From: Nemertoderma westbladi
Lineage: Eukaryota > Xenacoelomorpha > Nemertodermatida > Nemertodermatidae
Assembly: GCA_032718475.1 (NCBI GenBank)
Contig: JAUCBJ010004955.1
Location: 1 to 64,000 of the forward strand
Direction: 5' to 3'
Length of the DNA stretch: 64,000 bases
Part shown: positions 30,052-40,336 of the stretch, in pieces
Layout of the letters: the number at the start of each line of letters is the position of its first letter
How positions within the stretch are numbered: the first letter of the stretch is position 1
Made by a program: the position numbers and the translations under genes
The notes under the pieces: generated by a model
Database searches by the model: none
What the model was told of the DNA's origin: nothing
What the model saw: only the letters and a program-made list of their open reading frames with translations

Positions 30052-33000
30052 TTAGGGAAGTGGTCGTAGGAAGAGTATCTTGCCTTCCATAGTTTCACAG
30101 TTCCACAGTTTTCGGTCTCTTTCCAGTAAACATAAACGACCAGCTGGGCGATTGAGTTGTTGTGTTACTTTCTCCGCTCCCTTGGCCTGTCTAATCTCCG
30201 CCGTGGTAAGATGAGGAGGCCATTCTTCTTCTTCTTTACTTAAGAAGTCGGATCCACCTAACCAGCCTGGAGTATCTATCAGTTCTTGAGGAGTTGCTCC
30301 TCTGGAAGCAATGTCGGCTGGATTAATCGTCCCAAGGCAATGTCTCCATTGATCTATATTGGAGTTAATATCGTCATTATCTGAGGAGTATGGTGTTCCC
30401 TCAGTTAGTTCGTCCACCTCACTGCTCTCCACTTCCCATTCCTTTACTTGGTATACCTGTTGTTGAGGTGATCTCTCTTTGAGAGTTCTACGGGAAGGGC
30501 CAGTGAAGTACCAACCTACTCTAGTTCTTACCGCATAGGTTTGTAGTGGCTGTGGTTGAGCAGGCTGTTTCTCCAATGTCTCTAGCGCCTCATGCGCGTT
30601 TTGGCCGATGAGTATTTGCACTCCAGGATAATCTGTGTGGAATCGAGGTATCTTAAACTGCTGGATGCTCTCGTCCTCGTCCCAGTTATAAGGTTCTACT
30701 TGGGTAGTAGCGAAGTTCTTTATAGCCACCATTTTTACTGACCTTATACTTTGTTCTCCTAATTTATCCTGGGGGGTGGACAACGCACCTACATAGTAAT
30801 CTGCCGTTATGGTAGATTTCCAAACCTGCATAATTCCTGACATATTCAACTTAGTTCGGAATTTGGGTTGTCCAGCAAAGATGTCTTCGGCTAGTTCTTG
30901 ATCGATGAATGTTCCTGTGCTGCCGGAGTCAAGGAGGGCGTTCACTATGTAACTTTTGTTAGGACCGTGAACTCTTACCTGCACTACAGGAAATTCTCTG
31001 ATTCCTACGTTGGAAGTTGGAGGTTTCCAAGATGGTTGTCTGTCAAAGGTAGTTGGGGGGAACTCATTGTCGGTGTCCTTTTCATACGTAAGTGCTCGAT
31101 ACACTGCGGTATTTATTAGGTAACAGGATTCGTTGGCGTCGGAGAATTCGTCCGTATAGAATCCTTCCATCTCAGATTCTTGATCAGTGTCATTTACATC
31201 ACTGAATTGGACATGTAGTTCGGGCGCACTTACCTGACTCGGGTTGTTTCGTTCGAATTCACTGTGTAACAAGATGTGATGTTTCGCACCGCACTTTGCA
31301 CACTTTACGTCGGAGTAACAGGTTCGCCGTTGGTGTCCTTGTCTGAGGCAATTATAGCATAACCGCTTATCCCACATGACTTCACGTCTGTCTACCAGGG
31401 ATTTCTTTAGGAATTCAGCACACACACTCAAACGGTGGGGCCCGTCGCACAGCGCACATTTTGGTTTGATGTTACTCACTTTACCTTGGGTAACGTTATG
31501 CACTCTCGTTCTTTCTTCGGGCTTTCTTCCGTGAATTCTCTTAGGAGACGTAGGAGGAGTTGTTGTTACCTGTTCTCTCCTGTCACTGGTTCGAGACTTA
31601 TATTTACTTACGTCTTTATAGGTCTTGTTGTCATAGTAAGATTTTGCTGTGTCTTTCCCGCTGTCCTCTTCTTGAGAAGCTTGGCTTTCGCCGTCGTCAG
31701 TATAACACACTGGTGTTACCCTTCTCCTAGAAACGGGTTTCTCACTTACCTTATTTTCCGATGTTTTCTCTCTGGACTGCTTTATGAGTTGTAATTTTAC
31801 TTCACTATCTAAGAAGGACATGAGATCAGCCATGGTAGGGCCTCGTCGTTGCTGCTCATTCATATACAACACTTTCTTGTCCCAGCGTGTACATACTCCA
31901 CCCTTTGGTAAAGTAGAGACTACGGCTCCAATAACCATGGAACTCTGATATTCATGAGACTTACCTAACCAATCCAATTGTCTACAGATCTCCTGAATCT
32001 CATCGGAAAACTCTATAATCCCGCTACTAAGGAACTTTCGGGGGGCTATTAATTTTGCATACAAATACTTAGCTATGTTATCCTTGTTACCATACCTGAT
32101 GTTTAATGTACCCCAAACTTGTCTTAATCCATCTGGATGTCCAATAAACTTTAACGCCATTAACTTGGGAGGTCCTTCCAAGCACTTGATGAGGAATCTA
32201 AGTTTCTCTCCGTTAGATAGTACAGAGTTCTGTATGCTATCTTTGTAATATTCATTAAAAGGTAACCATTTCATCTCATCTCCATTGAATTTGACGATTT
32301 CTCCCACTTTGACCGCTTGGCGGGCTTCTGTTCTAGCCATCTGACGCGTAAAGCTTTCTTGGGCCATCGTGTTATTTAATATCGAATTATCGGTATATAA
32401 ATTTCCCGGATTATTATCAGGTCTATAGGGAATATCATCAACAACAGGTTTATAATCACCCTTAATAGGGTTTGCTATAGGAGTTTCTACTTCACTAGCA
32501 GTATAGATGCGTGTAGGCTCCACACCTTGCGCATGTAATACTTCAGACCTAACAGGTTGACACAATGTTACAGAGGGTATTGGTATACCCTTTTGTATAT
32601 TGACTAATTTGTCGCGTTCTAGCGCGATGCTTTGCTGCACTTCTTGCAATTCTACCCTACTTTCCCTTAATGTTACCTTGAGTTGGTGGACAGTCTCCTG
32701 CATCTGTCCGAGCAGGAGATTCATCCCCCGCCGTCCCTCCTCTACCCACTCGACCGCCGAAGCGGGAGTCGCCAACATTGTAGCGGGCAGACGCGGGACG
32801 ACGGGAGACAAATCTTTGATTTCTCTCTCAGCGTCCAGGACAGGGATATTCTCATGGACTGTTCTACTGGGTACAGGCAGTGTAGTACTGTGTAAAGGGG
32901 ATTTAGAGTTAAGCTCTGGAAGTACAGGGGTCTCTAGCACAGGAGTGGCTTTGGGAACGACAGGCCTAATTATTTCAGGCTCATCAACTATCGTAGGGAG

Positions 33001-34044
33001 TCTTTTGACCTTAATAATTTGGTCTGTGGGTTCTGTATTACCTAAGTCTGTGCTAGCTAGTTGTCTTCTAACCGCTGGGGGCAAATCAGGCAATTTGTGA
33101 CGATGAGATGTTTTTCTACGCCTGCTTAGACGAGATCTATTTCCTCCGCCTTCAGGATCGGTGGTCTCGCCTTCTTCCGATGATATGTATTCTTGGCGTT
33201 TGGGAGTAGATCGACTCATCATCTGCATTTGACTAGCAGTTAACTGTTTATTTATGTTGTCTTGCGTCTCTTGCAGATTTTCCAACTCCAGTTGGGTAGT
33301 CTCCTCAGACGCTCTCCGTTCTGCTTCTGCCACTGCCCTTGCCTCTGCTACTGCTGCTGCCTTTCGGTCCTCTATCCGTCTTTTCTTTACTTGTTCTTCC
33401 TGGACTCTAGCGAGGCGGAGTTTTTCATCAAATTTAGCTTGGTTCGCAGCTAACATTTCCGCATCGATTGCGTCCAACACAAGCTTGGTTCCTTCACTAT
33501 TAGGGCGAAGTCCAGACAGTCGTCTCCTCAACTCTTCGTCTCCTAGGAATCGCTGATAGTCTGACAGATAAATATCAATAGCGTCTCTCTTTCGCGGCTC
33601 CCCCGCTGTCACTTCGCTTTCTTCTTGAGAAGAAGTGGCGTCGGTTGATTCTTCAAAGGTTGGCCGCTCATCATAAACCGTATCCGCCATCTTCGCTCCG
33701 CGTTCGGGCGTCCGCTCAACAGTATCCGAACTACTGGAGCTATCGGGCCGCTGAGAACTAGGTTCTTGGCTAGGAGGTTGCTGCTGTTTGATAGCTGCTT
33801 CTTGATCCCGCTTGACTTGGGCCCGAGTGCCGATGATAGACCTACGCTGTTCTACTAGCCTAGGGTCTGATACTACTACTGTAGGGATGGCCTTTCTTAC
33901 AATAGTAGGTGACTTAGACTTGTATCTAGGATGTTCTATACTTTGATCTTGGTCACAGATCCTTTTAATACGCTGTCTAAGTCTAATACTCATTCTAACA
34001 CTTTCTAAGAGACTGTCTGACAGTGATTGGGTTGCGCCTGACAT
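30052..34044 (-). CDS. gag-pro: BEL/Pao gag-protease fused to a pol-end remnant
   Basis: 1330 codons, uninterrupted. Residues 150-290: charged and coiled-coil region, much shorter than in copy A. About 580-745: DUF1759-type gag core (FNGDEMKWLPFNEYY, LDWLGKSHEYQ). About 865-950: three zinc motifs (CALCDGPHRLSVC, CYNCLRQGHQRRTC, CAKCGAKHHILLH). About 1030-1200: a DUF1758-type aspartic protease with NALLDSGSTGTFID (DSG active site) and IPRFHTDYPGVQILIG. At about residue 1228 it passes directly into QWRHCLGTINPADIASRGATPQEL and WLGGSDFL, the motif that in intact BEL pol lies at the end of the RNase H region, just before integrase. The whole RT and most of RNase H have therefore been removed with the frame preserved. 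The ORF ends about 100 residues later, before integrase. Confidence 0.92.
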   Translation of the reverse strand: MSGATQSLSDSLLESVRMSIRLRQRIKRICDQDQSIEHPRYKSKSPTIVRKAIPTVVVSDPRLVEQRRSIIGTRAQVKRDQEAAIKQQQPPSQEPSSQRPDSSSSSDTVERTPERGAKMADTVYDERPTFEESTDATSSQEESEVTAGEPRKRDAIDIYLSDYQRFLGDEELRRRLSGLRPNSEGTKLVLDAIDAEMLAANQAKFDEKLRLARVQEEQVKKRRIEDRKAAAVAEARAVAEAERRASEETTQLELENLQETQDNINKQLTASQMQMMSRSTPKRQEYISSEEGETTDPEGGGNRSRLSRRRKTSHRHKLPDLPPAVRRQLASTDLGNTEPTDQIIKVKRLPTIVDEPEIIRPVVPKATPVLETPVLPELNSKSPLHSTTLPVPSRTVHENIPVLDAEREIKDLSPVVPRLPATMLATPASAVEWVEEGRRGMNLLLGQMQETVHQLKVTLRESRVELQEVQQSIALERDKLVNIQKGIPIPSVTLCQPVRSEVLHAQGVEPTRIYTASEVETPIANPIKGDYKPVVDDIPYRPDNNPGNLYTDNSILNNTMAQESFTRQMARTEARQAVKVGEIVKFNGDEMKWLPFNEYYKDSIQNSVLSNGEKLRFLIKCLEGPPKLMALKFIGHPDGLRQVWGTLNIRYGNKDNIAKYLYAKLIAPRKFLSSGIIEFSDEIQEICRQLDWLGKSHEYQSSMVIGAVVSTLPKGGVCTRWDKKVLYMNEQQRRGPTMADLMSFLDSEVKLQLIKQSREKTSENKVSEKPVSRRRVTPVCYTDDGESQASQEEDSGKDTAKSYYDNKTYKDVSKYKSRTSDRREQVTTTPPTSPKRIHGRKPEERTRVHNVTQGKVSNIKPKCALCDGPHRLSVCAEFLKKSLVDRREVMWDKRLCYNCLRQGHQRRTCYSDVKCAKCGAKHHILLHSEFERNNPSQVSAPELHVQFSDVNDTDQESEMEGFYTDEFSDANESCYLINTAVYRALTYEKDTDNEFPPTTFDRQPSWKPPTSNVGIREFPVVQVRVHGPNKSYIVNALLDSGSTGTFIDQELAEDIFAGQPKFRTKLNMSGIMQVWKSTITADYYVGALSTPQDKLGEQSIRSVKMVAIKNFATTQVEPYNWDEDESIQQFKIPRFHTDYPGVQILIGQNAHEALETLEKQPAQPQPLQTYAVRTRVGWYFTGPSRRTLKERSPQQQVYQVKEWEVESSEVDELTEGTPYSSDNDDINSNIDQWRHCLGTINPADIASRGATPQELIDTPGWLGGSDFLSKEEEEWPPHLTTAEIRQAKGAEKVTQQLNRPAGRLCLLERDRKLWNCETMEGKILFLRPLP

Positions 34045-36294
34045 GTTTGTTTGTACAGTTGAATGCCTACTGCTATATTACAGTTAAAGCAAGTCTAGTA
34101 ATTCAGTATCACTGTTAGCCTAATAATTAATTACCGATACTGCTACTCAGTGTAGCGTGATATATATAATATATTAGAATACCGGTATGCTTATAGTAGA
34201 TATATAAGTATTATTACAGACTAGATTTGTCACAGAATACCGGTATATAATTTTAGCACAAATATATATAAATATATAATAGGCCTATCGTGAATACCGG
34301 TATACAGCTGACACTTATATTATATATAAGTATAATTATTACAGACTAGAATTAATTACAGAATACCGGTATGATTTCAGCCTAAATTTATAGAATAAAT
34401 ATAATAAGCCTATTGTAAATACCGGTATGTCAATTATTTTAAAAATAATTGAATTTCTGAATGTTAGGGGTTACTTGGTTACTTTACTTACTTTATTACC
34501 GTTATTTGAGCAGCAGTCCAACTGATATTAAGACCTAAGTGTTGTATAACAGGCCTACTATTTTATTAATAGATTTAGTGGATTTATATGTACCCGTATG
34601 AGGGGTTTTGTTACAATATTGAAATAGATGTTATTATTTCTGGGAAGTAGTCACTACACAAAGGCTGTGCGCTCTCAGTGAAGTGCTACTTATTGGACAC
34701 TAAAACAAATAATTCTACTTCCTAAGTTACTTATCTACGAATTACTTACGATACGGGTGAGATTAAATCTCTAATTAAACACAACAAAAATATTACGTAC
34801 GAAATTTTAGGGTAATTTTACAGGGAACTACAAACCAGTCTAACAGAGTGTTAGATTTTCTGGTTATTACAACGGACAGGATACTACGGTATTTGAAAAT
34901 AATAAGTAGTAGTAAATACACTGTGTTGTCCAGATAGGAAAATACCACCGTCTGACGACCTATAGCCGTATCACTATAGGTACTACATTATGTATCACGG
35001 AGTGTCCCTACCTAGATGTTAATTACCGCGGTCTACCAGAACCAACGTGCCTATTAACCACTTTACAACACAAATATACTGCCTACACACTAATTACATT
35101 CGGAAAGCACTGTACACTAAACCCTAAATTAGGTACAAGTACTTGTACAACAAATAATCAGTAGTTATAAAATACTTGAACAGCTAAAAGAACCACGGCA
35201 TCTGCTGGAGTGACCGGTGCACAAGATCACCAGTCTTTACCTACGCCAAGCAGCCCGTGTAGTACCGGGGTTAATTTAACTATAACGGTATATATAACAA
35301 GCACAATTACTGTAGGAATAAACTTAGGGATATGAATGTTGCAAATAATCGCATAAACTCTGAATAATAAATATTACGCTACCCGTACAAACTACTCAAA
35401 CAAATTACAAACCAAATGCTGGCAGACTACCATCAAGCCCAAATAAATTACAGTATGTGCAGATTCCGAAATAGTTAGTTAGTATGCGTTCTAACCTAGT
35501 AGTACGACTTATTCTTTAGGTGGGGATTTACCTTACAGCTCTGGCTGCCCCTACTTCCTAACCGTCACTTTATCGGACAGACACTCTACACACACAGCAA
35601 TCCCTTCAGACCTAATAACAGCCAGACAACAATCCAGCCTACAAAATATCTGAATAATAACTATTACGGTACCTGAACAGACCACACAAACAAACACAGG
35701 CTAAAACGCTGGCAGACTACTATCAAGCCTAAATAAACTACAGTATATGCAGATTCCAAAATGGTTAGTTAGTATGCGTTCTAACACTGTAGTACGACTT
35801 ATTCTTTAGGAGGGGGTTGACCTTACAACTCAAGATGCCCCAACTTACTAACTGGCACTTTATCGGACAGACTCCACACACGCCGCAATCTCTCCAGACC
35901 CAATCAACAGTCAGACAACAGTCCAGCCTACAATTATCTGAACAATCTGAGCAGGGTTACACGCCTTCTGCTCAATATTAGCCTACTAGTAAATAAAACT
36001 GACAGAAATAAGTAAAAGTCCCAATAAAAAACCAGGGCTGCAGTCCCTAATTTAATATCAAGACCTACCGGTATACAATTATCAAAATCGAATAATACTG
36101 CTGTACCTGTACTGTTGTAAGTACCGGTCCGGATGATCAGGCAGTCAGGCCTACTGGTTACCGGTCAACCGGTACTTTAGTCTTGATCGCTTACGCCGCA
36201 ATAAAGATCCTACAAACTGTTATTGTTCTTACCAGAACAATATTAAACTGTATTTATTGCCTACACTGCAATCAAGAATTTTACAAACGGTTAT
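34045..36294 (-). other. BEL copy B leader with palindrome array and tandem units
   Basis: Homologous to the leader of copy A. Five ATACCGGTAT palindromes lie at about 34183-34425, and two diverged tandem units of about 298 bp (TAGTTAGTATGCGTTCTAAC near 35475 and 35773) lie further upstream. No ORF of note. No TGG primer-binding site abuts the LTR. Confidence 0.8.
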
Positions 36295-37514
36295 TGTTTG
36301 CGCTTTTAAGACTTTTGGCAGTTTAACCCGCCAAATCTATATGTCTTCTAGGTTATAAATCTACTCCAGCCTATGACAAGTATTGAACACCTATAATAAT
36401 TCTAACATTAGCCAAAGCCAGTCTGTGCGCGACCATTCACCCGCTGGATATACCCGGGAGACTGGATTTGGATGCTTTAATTTGATTGCGGTGCAGGCCT
36501 ACCGTACTATTCGATTGATCGTTAATATATAATCTCTGACAAATATTATTCACTTTTGGGAAATATTAGCAGTTCCTTTAGGACGTGGCGCTCTATCTAT
36601 TTAAACAGAGCTATGACTTACACTATACACAACGGTATGTCTTATAGATCAGCAAAGTGCATTCTTTAGGAAATGCTTTGTTACTCGGTCAAGCACACAC
36701 AGACTATTGCACACAACTGCACACTGAATTGCCGATATTCACTGATTTTAATCATATATAAAGAGAATAACAACCGACATTTGTAGGGCCTATTAGGTAG
36801 CATTGAATTCACTACAAACCACGATAATGTATGTCGCAAATTGTTATATGTAACCTGTCTCTCTAACCTTAGTGTATCAAGAAGATTGGGTTTTCGGATC
36901 GTTATCAATATTCTTCCCAATAATAATATGTAAACGAACGATACAATTAACAATGCAGTAAATAGCAGTAAGTAAAGCGGCGAAAAGCAGTTTACGTCAG
37001 GGTGCTTAATCAGATGCCGAGGTGCAAAACCGTGATAACCGTTTGATGATCTTATAATTAAAGACGCTCTAATGTCAGAAAACATTCCCCGGCCGGTGTT
37101 CTAGGCGTGGGGGAAACGTCAGTACTGAACCCTGTAATTCTGCTGTACAGCTTTTACACAAAGAGGGAATCTCTGATTGGTCGAATGGCAAAAGGCTCCA
37201 CGTGGACACAGCTGATAGATGTCGTCATTTTGAGCTGAGCAGAACAAAGAACCAAGGCAAGGCTCCGGGCAAGCTACACGTGTAAAGCTCAGCCGTTAGC
37301 TGTCATCATAGTAACGACACTGTTTCAAGAGGATCTAGGGCGTTGCGTCATAGAATTGCTAATTATGTCCTCTAAAGTACACATACAGAAGAAATAGCTT
37401 TTATGTCCCCTAAAAACACCGGTACAGCAATGACACGGCCTTTTATGCCTGCTAAACCAACTACAGAGTACTTTACGGGGAAAATAACCGGGCAATTCCG
37501 CAAAAGCTTTTACA
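36295..37514 (-). repeat. 5' LTR of BEL copy B
   Basis: 1220 bp, same ends and length as 25802-27021. The differences found by eye are single substitutions such as CACCAAAG/CAGCAAAG and CATGATAATG/CACGATAATG, with no indels. Confidence 0.95.
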
Positions 37515-37568
37515 TAGCATGTGACTTTCTCAAAATGATTTTATATAATTTCTAAATGTCATGGAATA

Positions 37569-37672
37569 CTCAAAACAATATAGAATTCACTACCATAGCT
37601 TTAATTTAAATTTGTCCCAAATAGGTAGTTTTTGTCACATATAGGGTGTTTGTATCCCGTATCGGGTGTGAA
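37569..37672. repeat. 172-bp tandem repeat, unit right of BEL copy B
   Basis: It matches 25679-25783 with scattered substitutions (AATTCACTACCATAGC against AATTCATCATAATATC). Together they show the pre-insertion tandem repeat. Confidence 0.8.
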
Positions 37673-37741
37673 TTGCTTATAATGATTTCAAATAGTTTCT
37701 AAATATACTATTACTACAGTCCCGCTCTCAAAAAGCATTCC

Positions 37742-37797
37742 TTTGATCAAACATTGATCAAACTTTGATCAAACATTGATCAAAGTTTGATCAAAAT
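37742..37797. repeat. 11-bp periodic TTTGATCAAA palindrome array
   Basis: TGATCA occurs at 37744, 37755, 37766, 37777 and 37788, exactly 11 bases apart, each within (T)TTGATCAAA(C/G). Five palindromes spaced by about one helical turn would face the same side of DNA. Confidence 0.93.
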
Positions 37798-39544
37798 GTG
37801 TCCATAGAATATCATTGAAAGTAGCATTGACATTGAAATGACATTGATGGCATATTGAAATGACCTTGAAATCGACGCACCGAAATTCCAGACTTTCTGT
37901 CTCATATTGAAATGACATTGAAATGATTTCAAGGTAACAGTTTACATCTCTCAACTGCGGCAAGCCTTTGAACTCAGATTCCCGCCGAGAACTGGCTTTT
38001 GTTAATGGCCAAGTCGCTATGTGATTGACAGGGCAGTGGATGGAGCTTGCTTGACTTTGTGGATGGACCGCGATTGGATTTACATGGCAGTGTTGTGGTA
38101 GTGTCCCAGACTGAGTCTTGTTCTTGTAGGGCAGGGCCTATTATTACACTAACAACTAGTTCAGAAAAACATCCTTTGGAATATTTTTAAATTATTGTTA
38201 TATTAGAAATTAGTTTCAATGTTCCTTAAATCAGAATCAAGTCCAAAGACCTCCATTGACGTAGCAGCGCGATGGCTGCCGTTGCATTGCATTTGCTTAT
38301 ACAGTAATTGTGTAAATTCGACAAGCTTCCTTCCTGCCCCTGTCTCTAATTATACTAATAAATGTAAATAAAGAAATAAATAAATCCGAGCGCTAGCGCC
38401 AGCGCACCCCCTAAAATACCTTCTAAAAATGTACGTAATTTAATTTTAATACTCTGATAAGGTAATTTTATTGAAAATCTAATTTGTTTTAAAGTAAACT
38501 ATGTTATGTACATCATTAGTTACGTATTTTTTAATTCAGATTAACGTATTTTAATTATAATTTTTTAAATATTAAAAATCAAATTGGGTTAGTAATACTT
38601 ATTAAATTATGCTCATTCATTTTTAATTAATGGAGGGTTTTAACCATCCGGCCGACAAACCACACTTTTGCTCACAGGTCGTTGTAAGACAGGACAAGGC
38701 ATCAATATAACCCCAGTGATCCCATCCCCACTCACCCTCCCCCCACCCACCCCATTATATATAATGTATTGTATTGTAGCCATTAGTATAGTTTAGTACA
38801 CATTACTACCTGCATAGTTCCTTTGCGACTAGGCCAGCTCAGTGCCAGGAGGCCAATCTCTTTGGTTGGCGGCCTCCTGTGTGTGGGTTTGGGGGCGGCC
38901 TCCTGTGTGTGGGTTAGTTGGCTGTCTAATTTCTTGGGAAGACTTTATAGTAAATTTCGAAATTTCGGGGAATTCCATTCCACAGCAGATAATTGGTTTT
39001 ACATGCTGGGGCGGCATAAGCTAAGAGCCATTACACAATATGCTATTGCTATGCCTTTAAGTTGTTAGTGGTCTGTCGCTGTCGGCACCCCAAGCTAATA
39101 ATATACAGCAAATAGCACTGAGACCACTGACTCATGTACTCCCTATGACATAATTTGTTGTGACTCGAATCAATTATTTCTCCTTACAAGAAAGCAACGT
39201 ATTTCCCACTTGTGGCCAGCCAGAAGGCCACAATGTCAACTGATATAATTACACCAAGGGATATTCTCATATTACCCACCCCCCCCCCCCCCCCCCCCCC
39301 CGTTTAGAAAAATGCTTTTGTTTCAAAAAATTTGGAATGTGGATCTTTAATATATATTTATATTATTTTGTTCTCATTTCAACTGGAAAGACTTCAGTAT
39401 GCTTTCACATGGCCTCCCCCTCGGTACGCTAGTCCCCCCCCCCCCCCCCCCATTCTAATGTATTGTAGCCATCCACCCAACACATTGCGTAACTCAGAAT
39501 TAAACTCCACACAGCCCATACCCACCCTTGCTTTAATTACCACC

Positions 39545-39877
<333 letters not shown>

Positions 39878-39976
39878 GCTCTAAATAATCGGACCTTAAG
39901 TTTCCGATTAATTCTCGGTGACTTCCAAATCCTGGAAAGCACCTGACTGTGATTGGACCTGTGACAGGACCTGATT

Positions 39977-40336
39977 GTGGTATTTTGATTAGCGGTGAAT
40001 ATAATTAATACTACAGTATTTTGAATAGAGGTTAACCTTGAATAATACTACGGTATTTTGATTAGACAATATTTGATTTGTGGTATTTTGATTAGCGGTG
40101 AATATAATTAATACTACAGTATTTTGAATAGAGGTTAACATTGAATAATACTAGGGTATTTTGATTAGACAATATTTGATTTGTGGTATTTTGATTAGCG
40201 GTGAATATAATTAATACTACAGTATTTTGAATAGAGGTTAACCTTGAATAATACTACGGTATTTTGATTAGACAATATTTGATTTGTGGTATTTTGATTA
40301 GCGGTGAATATAATTAATACTACAGTATTTTGAATA
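39977..40336. repeat. 103-bp minisatellite, left part
   Basis: TATTTTGATTAGCGGTGAAT recurs at 39981, 40084, 40187 and 40290, a constant 103-bp period, with units differing by one or two bases. The array breaks at 40336 where the RTE element begins and resumes after it. Confidence 0.93.

Larger units (their letters stand above)
25802..37514 (-). mobile_element. BEL/Pao retrotransposon copy B, complete insertion, 11.7 kb
   Basis: Two 1220-bp LTRs (25802-27021 and 36295-37514) with TG...CA ends differ at about ten positions by eye (under 1 percent). They are flanked by a perfect 5-bp target-site duplication TAGCA (25797-25801 and 37515-37519). On the minus strand: 5' LTR, a leader of about 2.25 kb, one 1330-codon ORF (gag, protease, pol-end remnant), about 3 kb without a clear gene, then the 3' LTR. 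RT, most of RNase H and integrase are missing. A purine-rich ATTTTCTGGGAGCGG precedes the 3' LTR on the minus strand. The insertion is recent but cannot be autonomous. Confidence 0.95.

Noticed and set aside
36180-36294. TGGTAAGAACAATA as PBS of BEL copy B
   Set aside because: It lies about 60 bases from the LTR and is not conserved in copy A.
38823-39068. Plus-strand ORFs with GGLLCVGLGAASCVWV repeats
   Set aside because: Caused by the 32-bp tandem GGCGGCCTCCTGTGTGTGGGTT; no homology.
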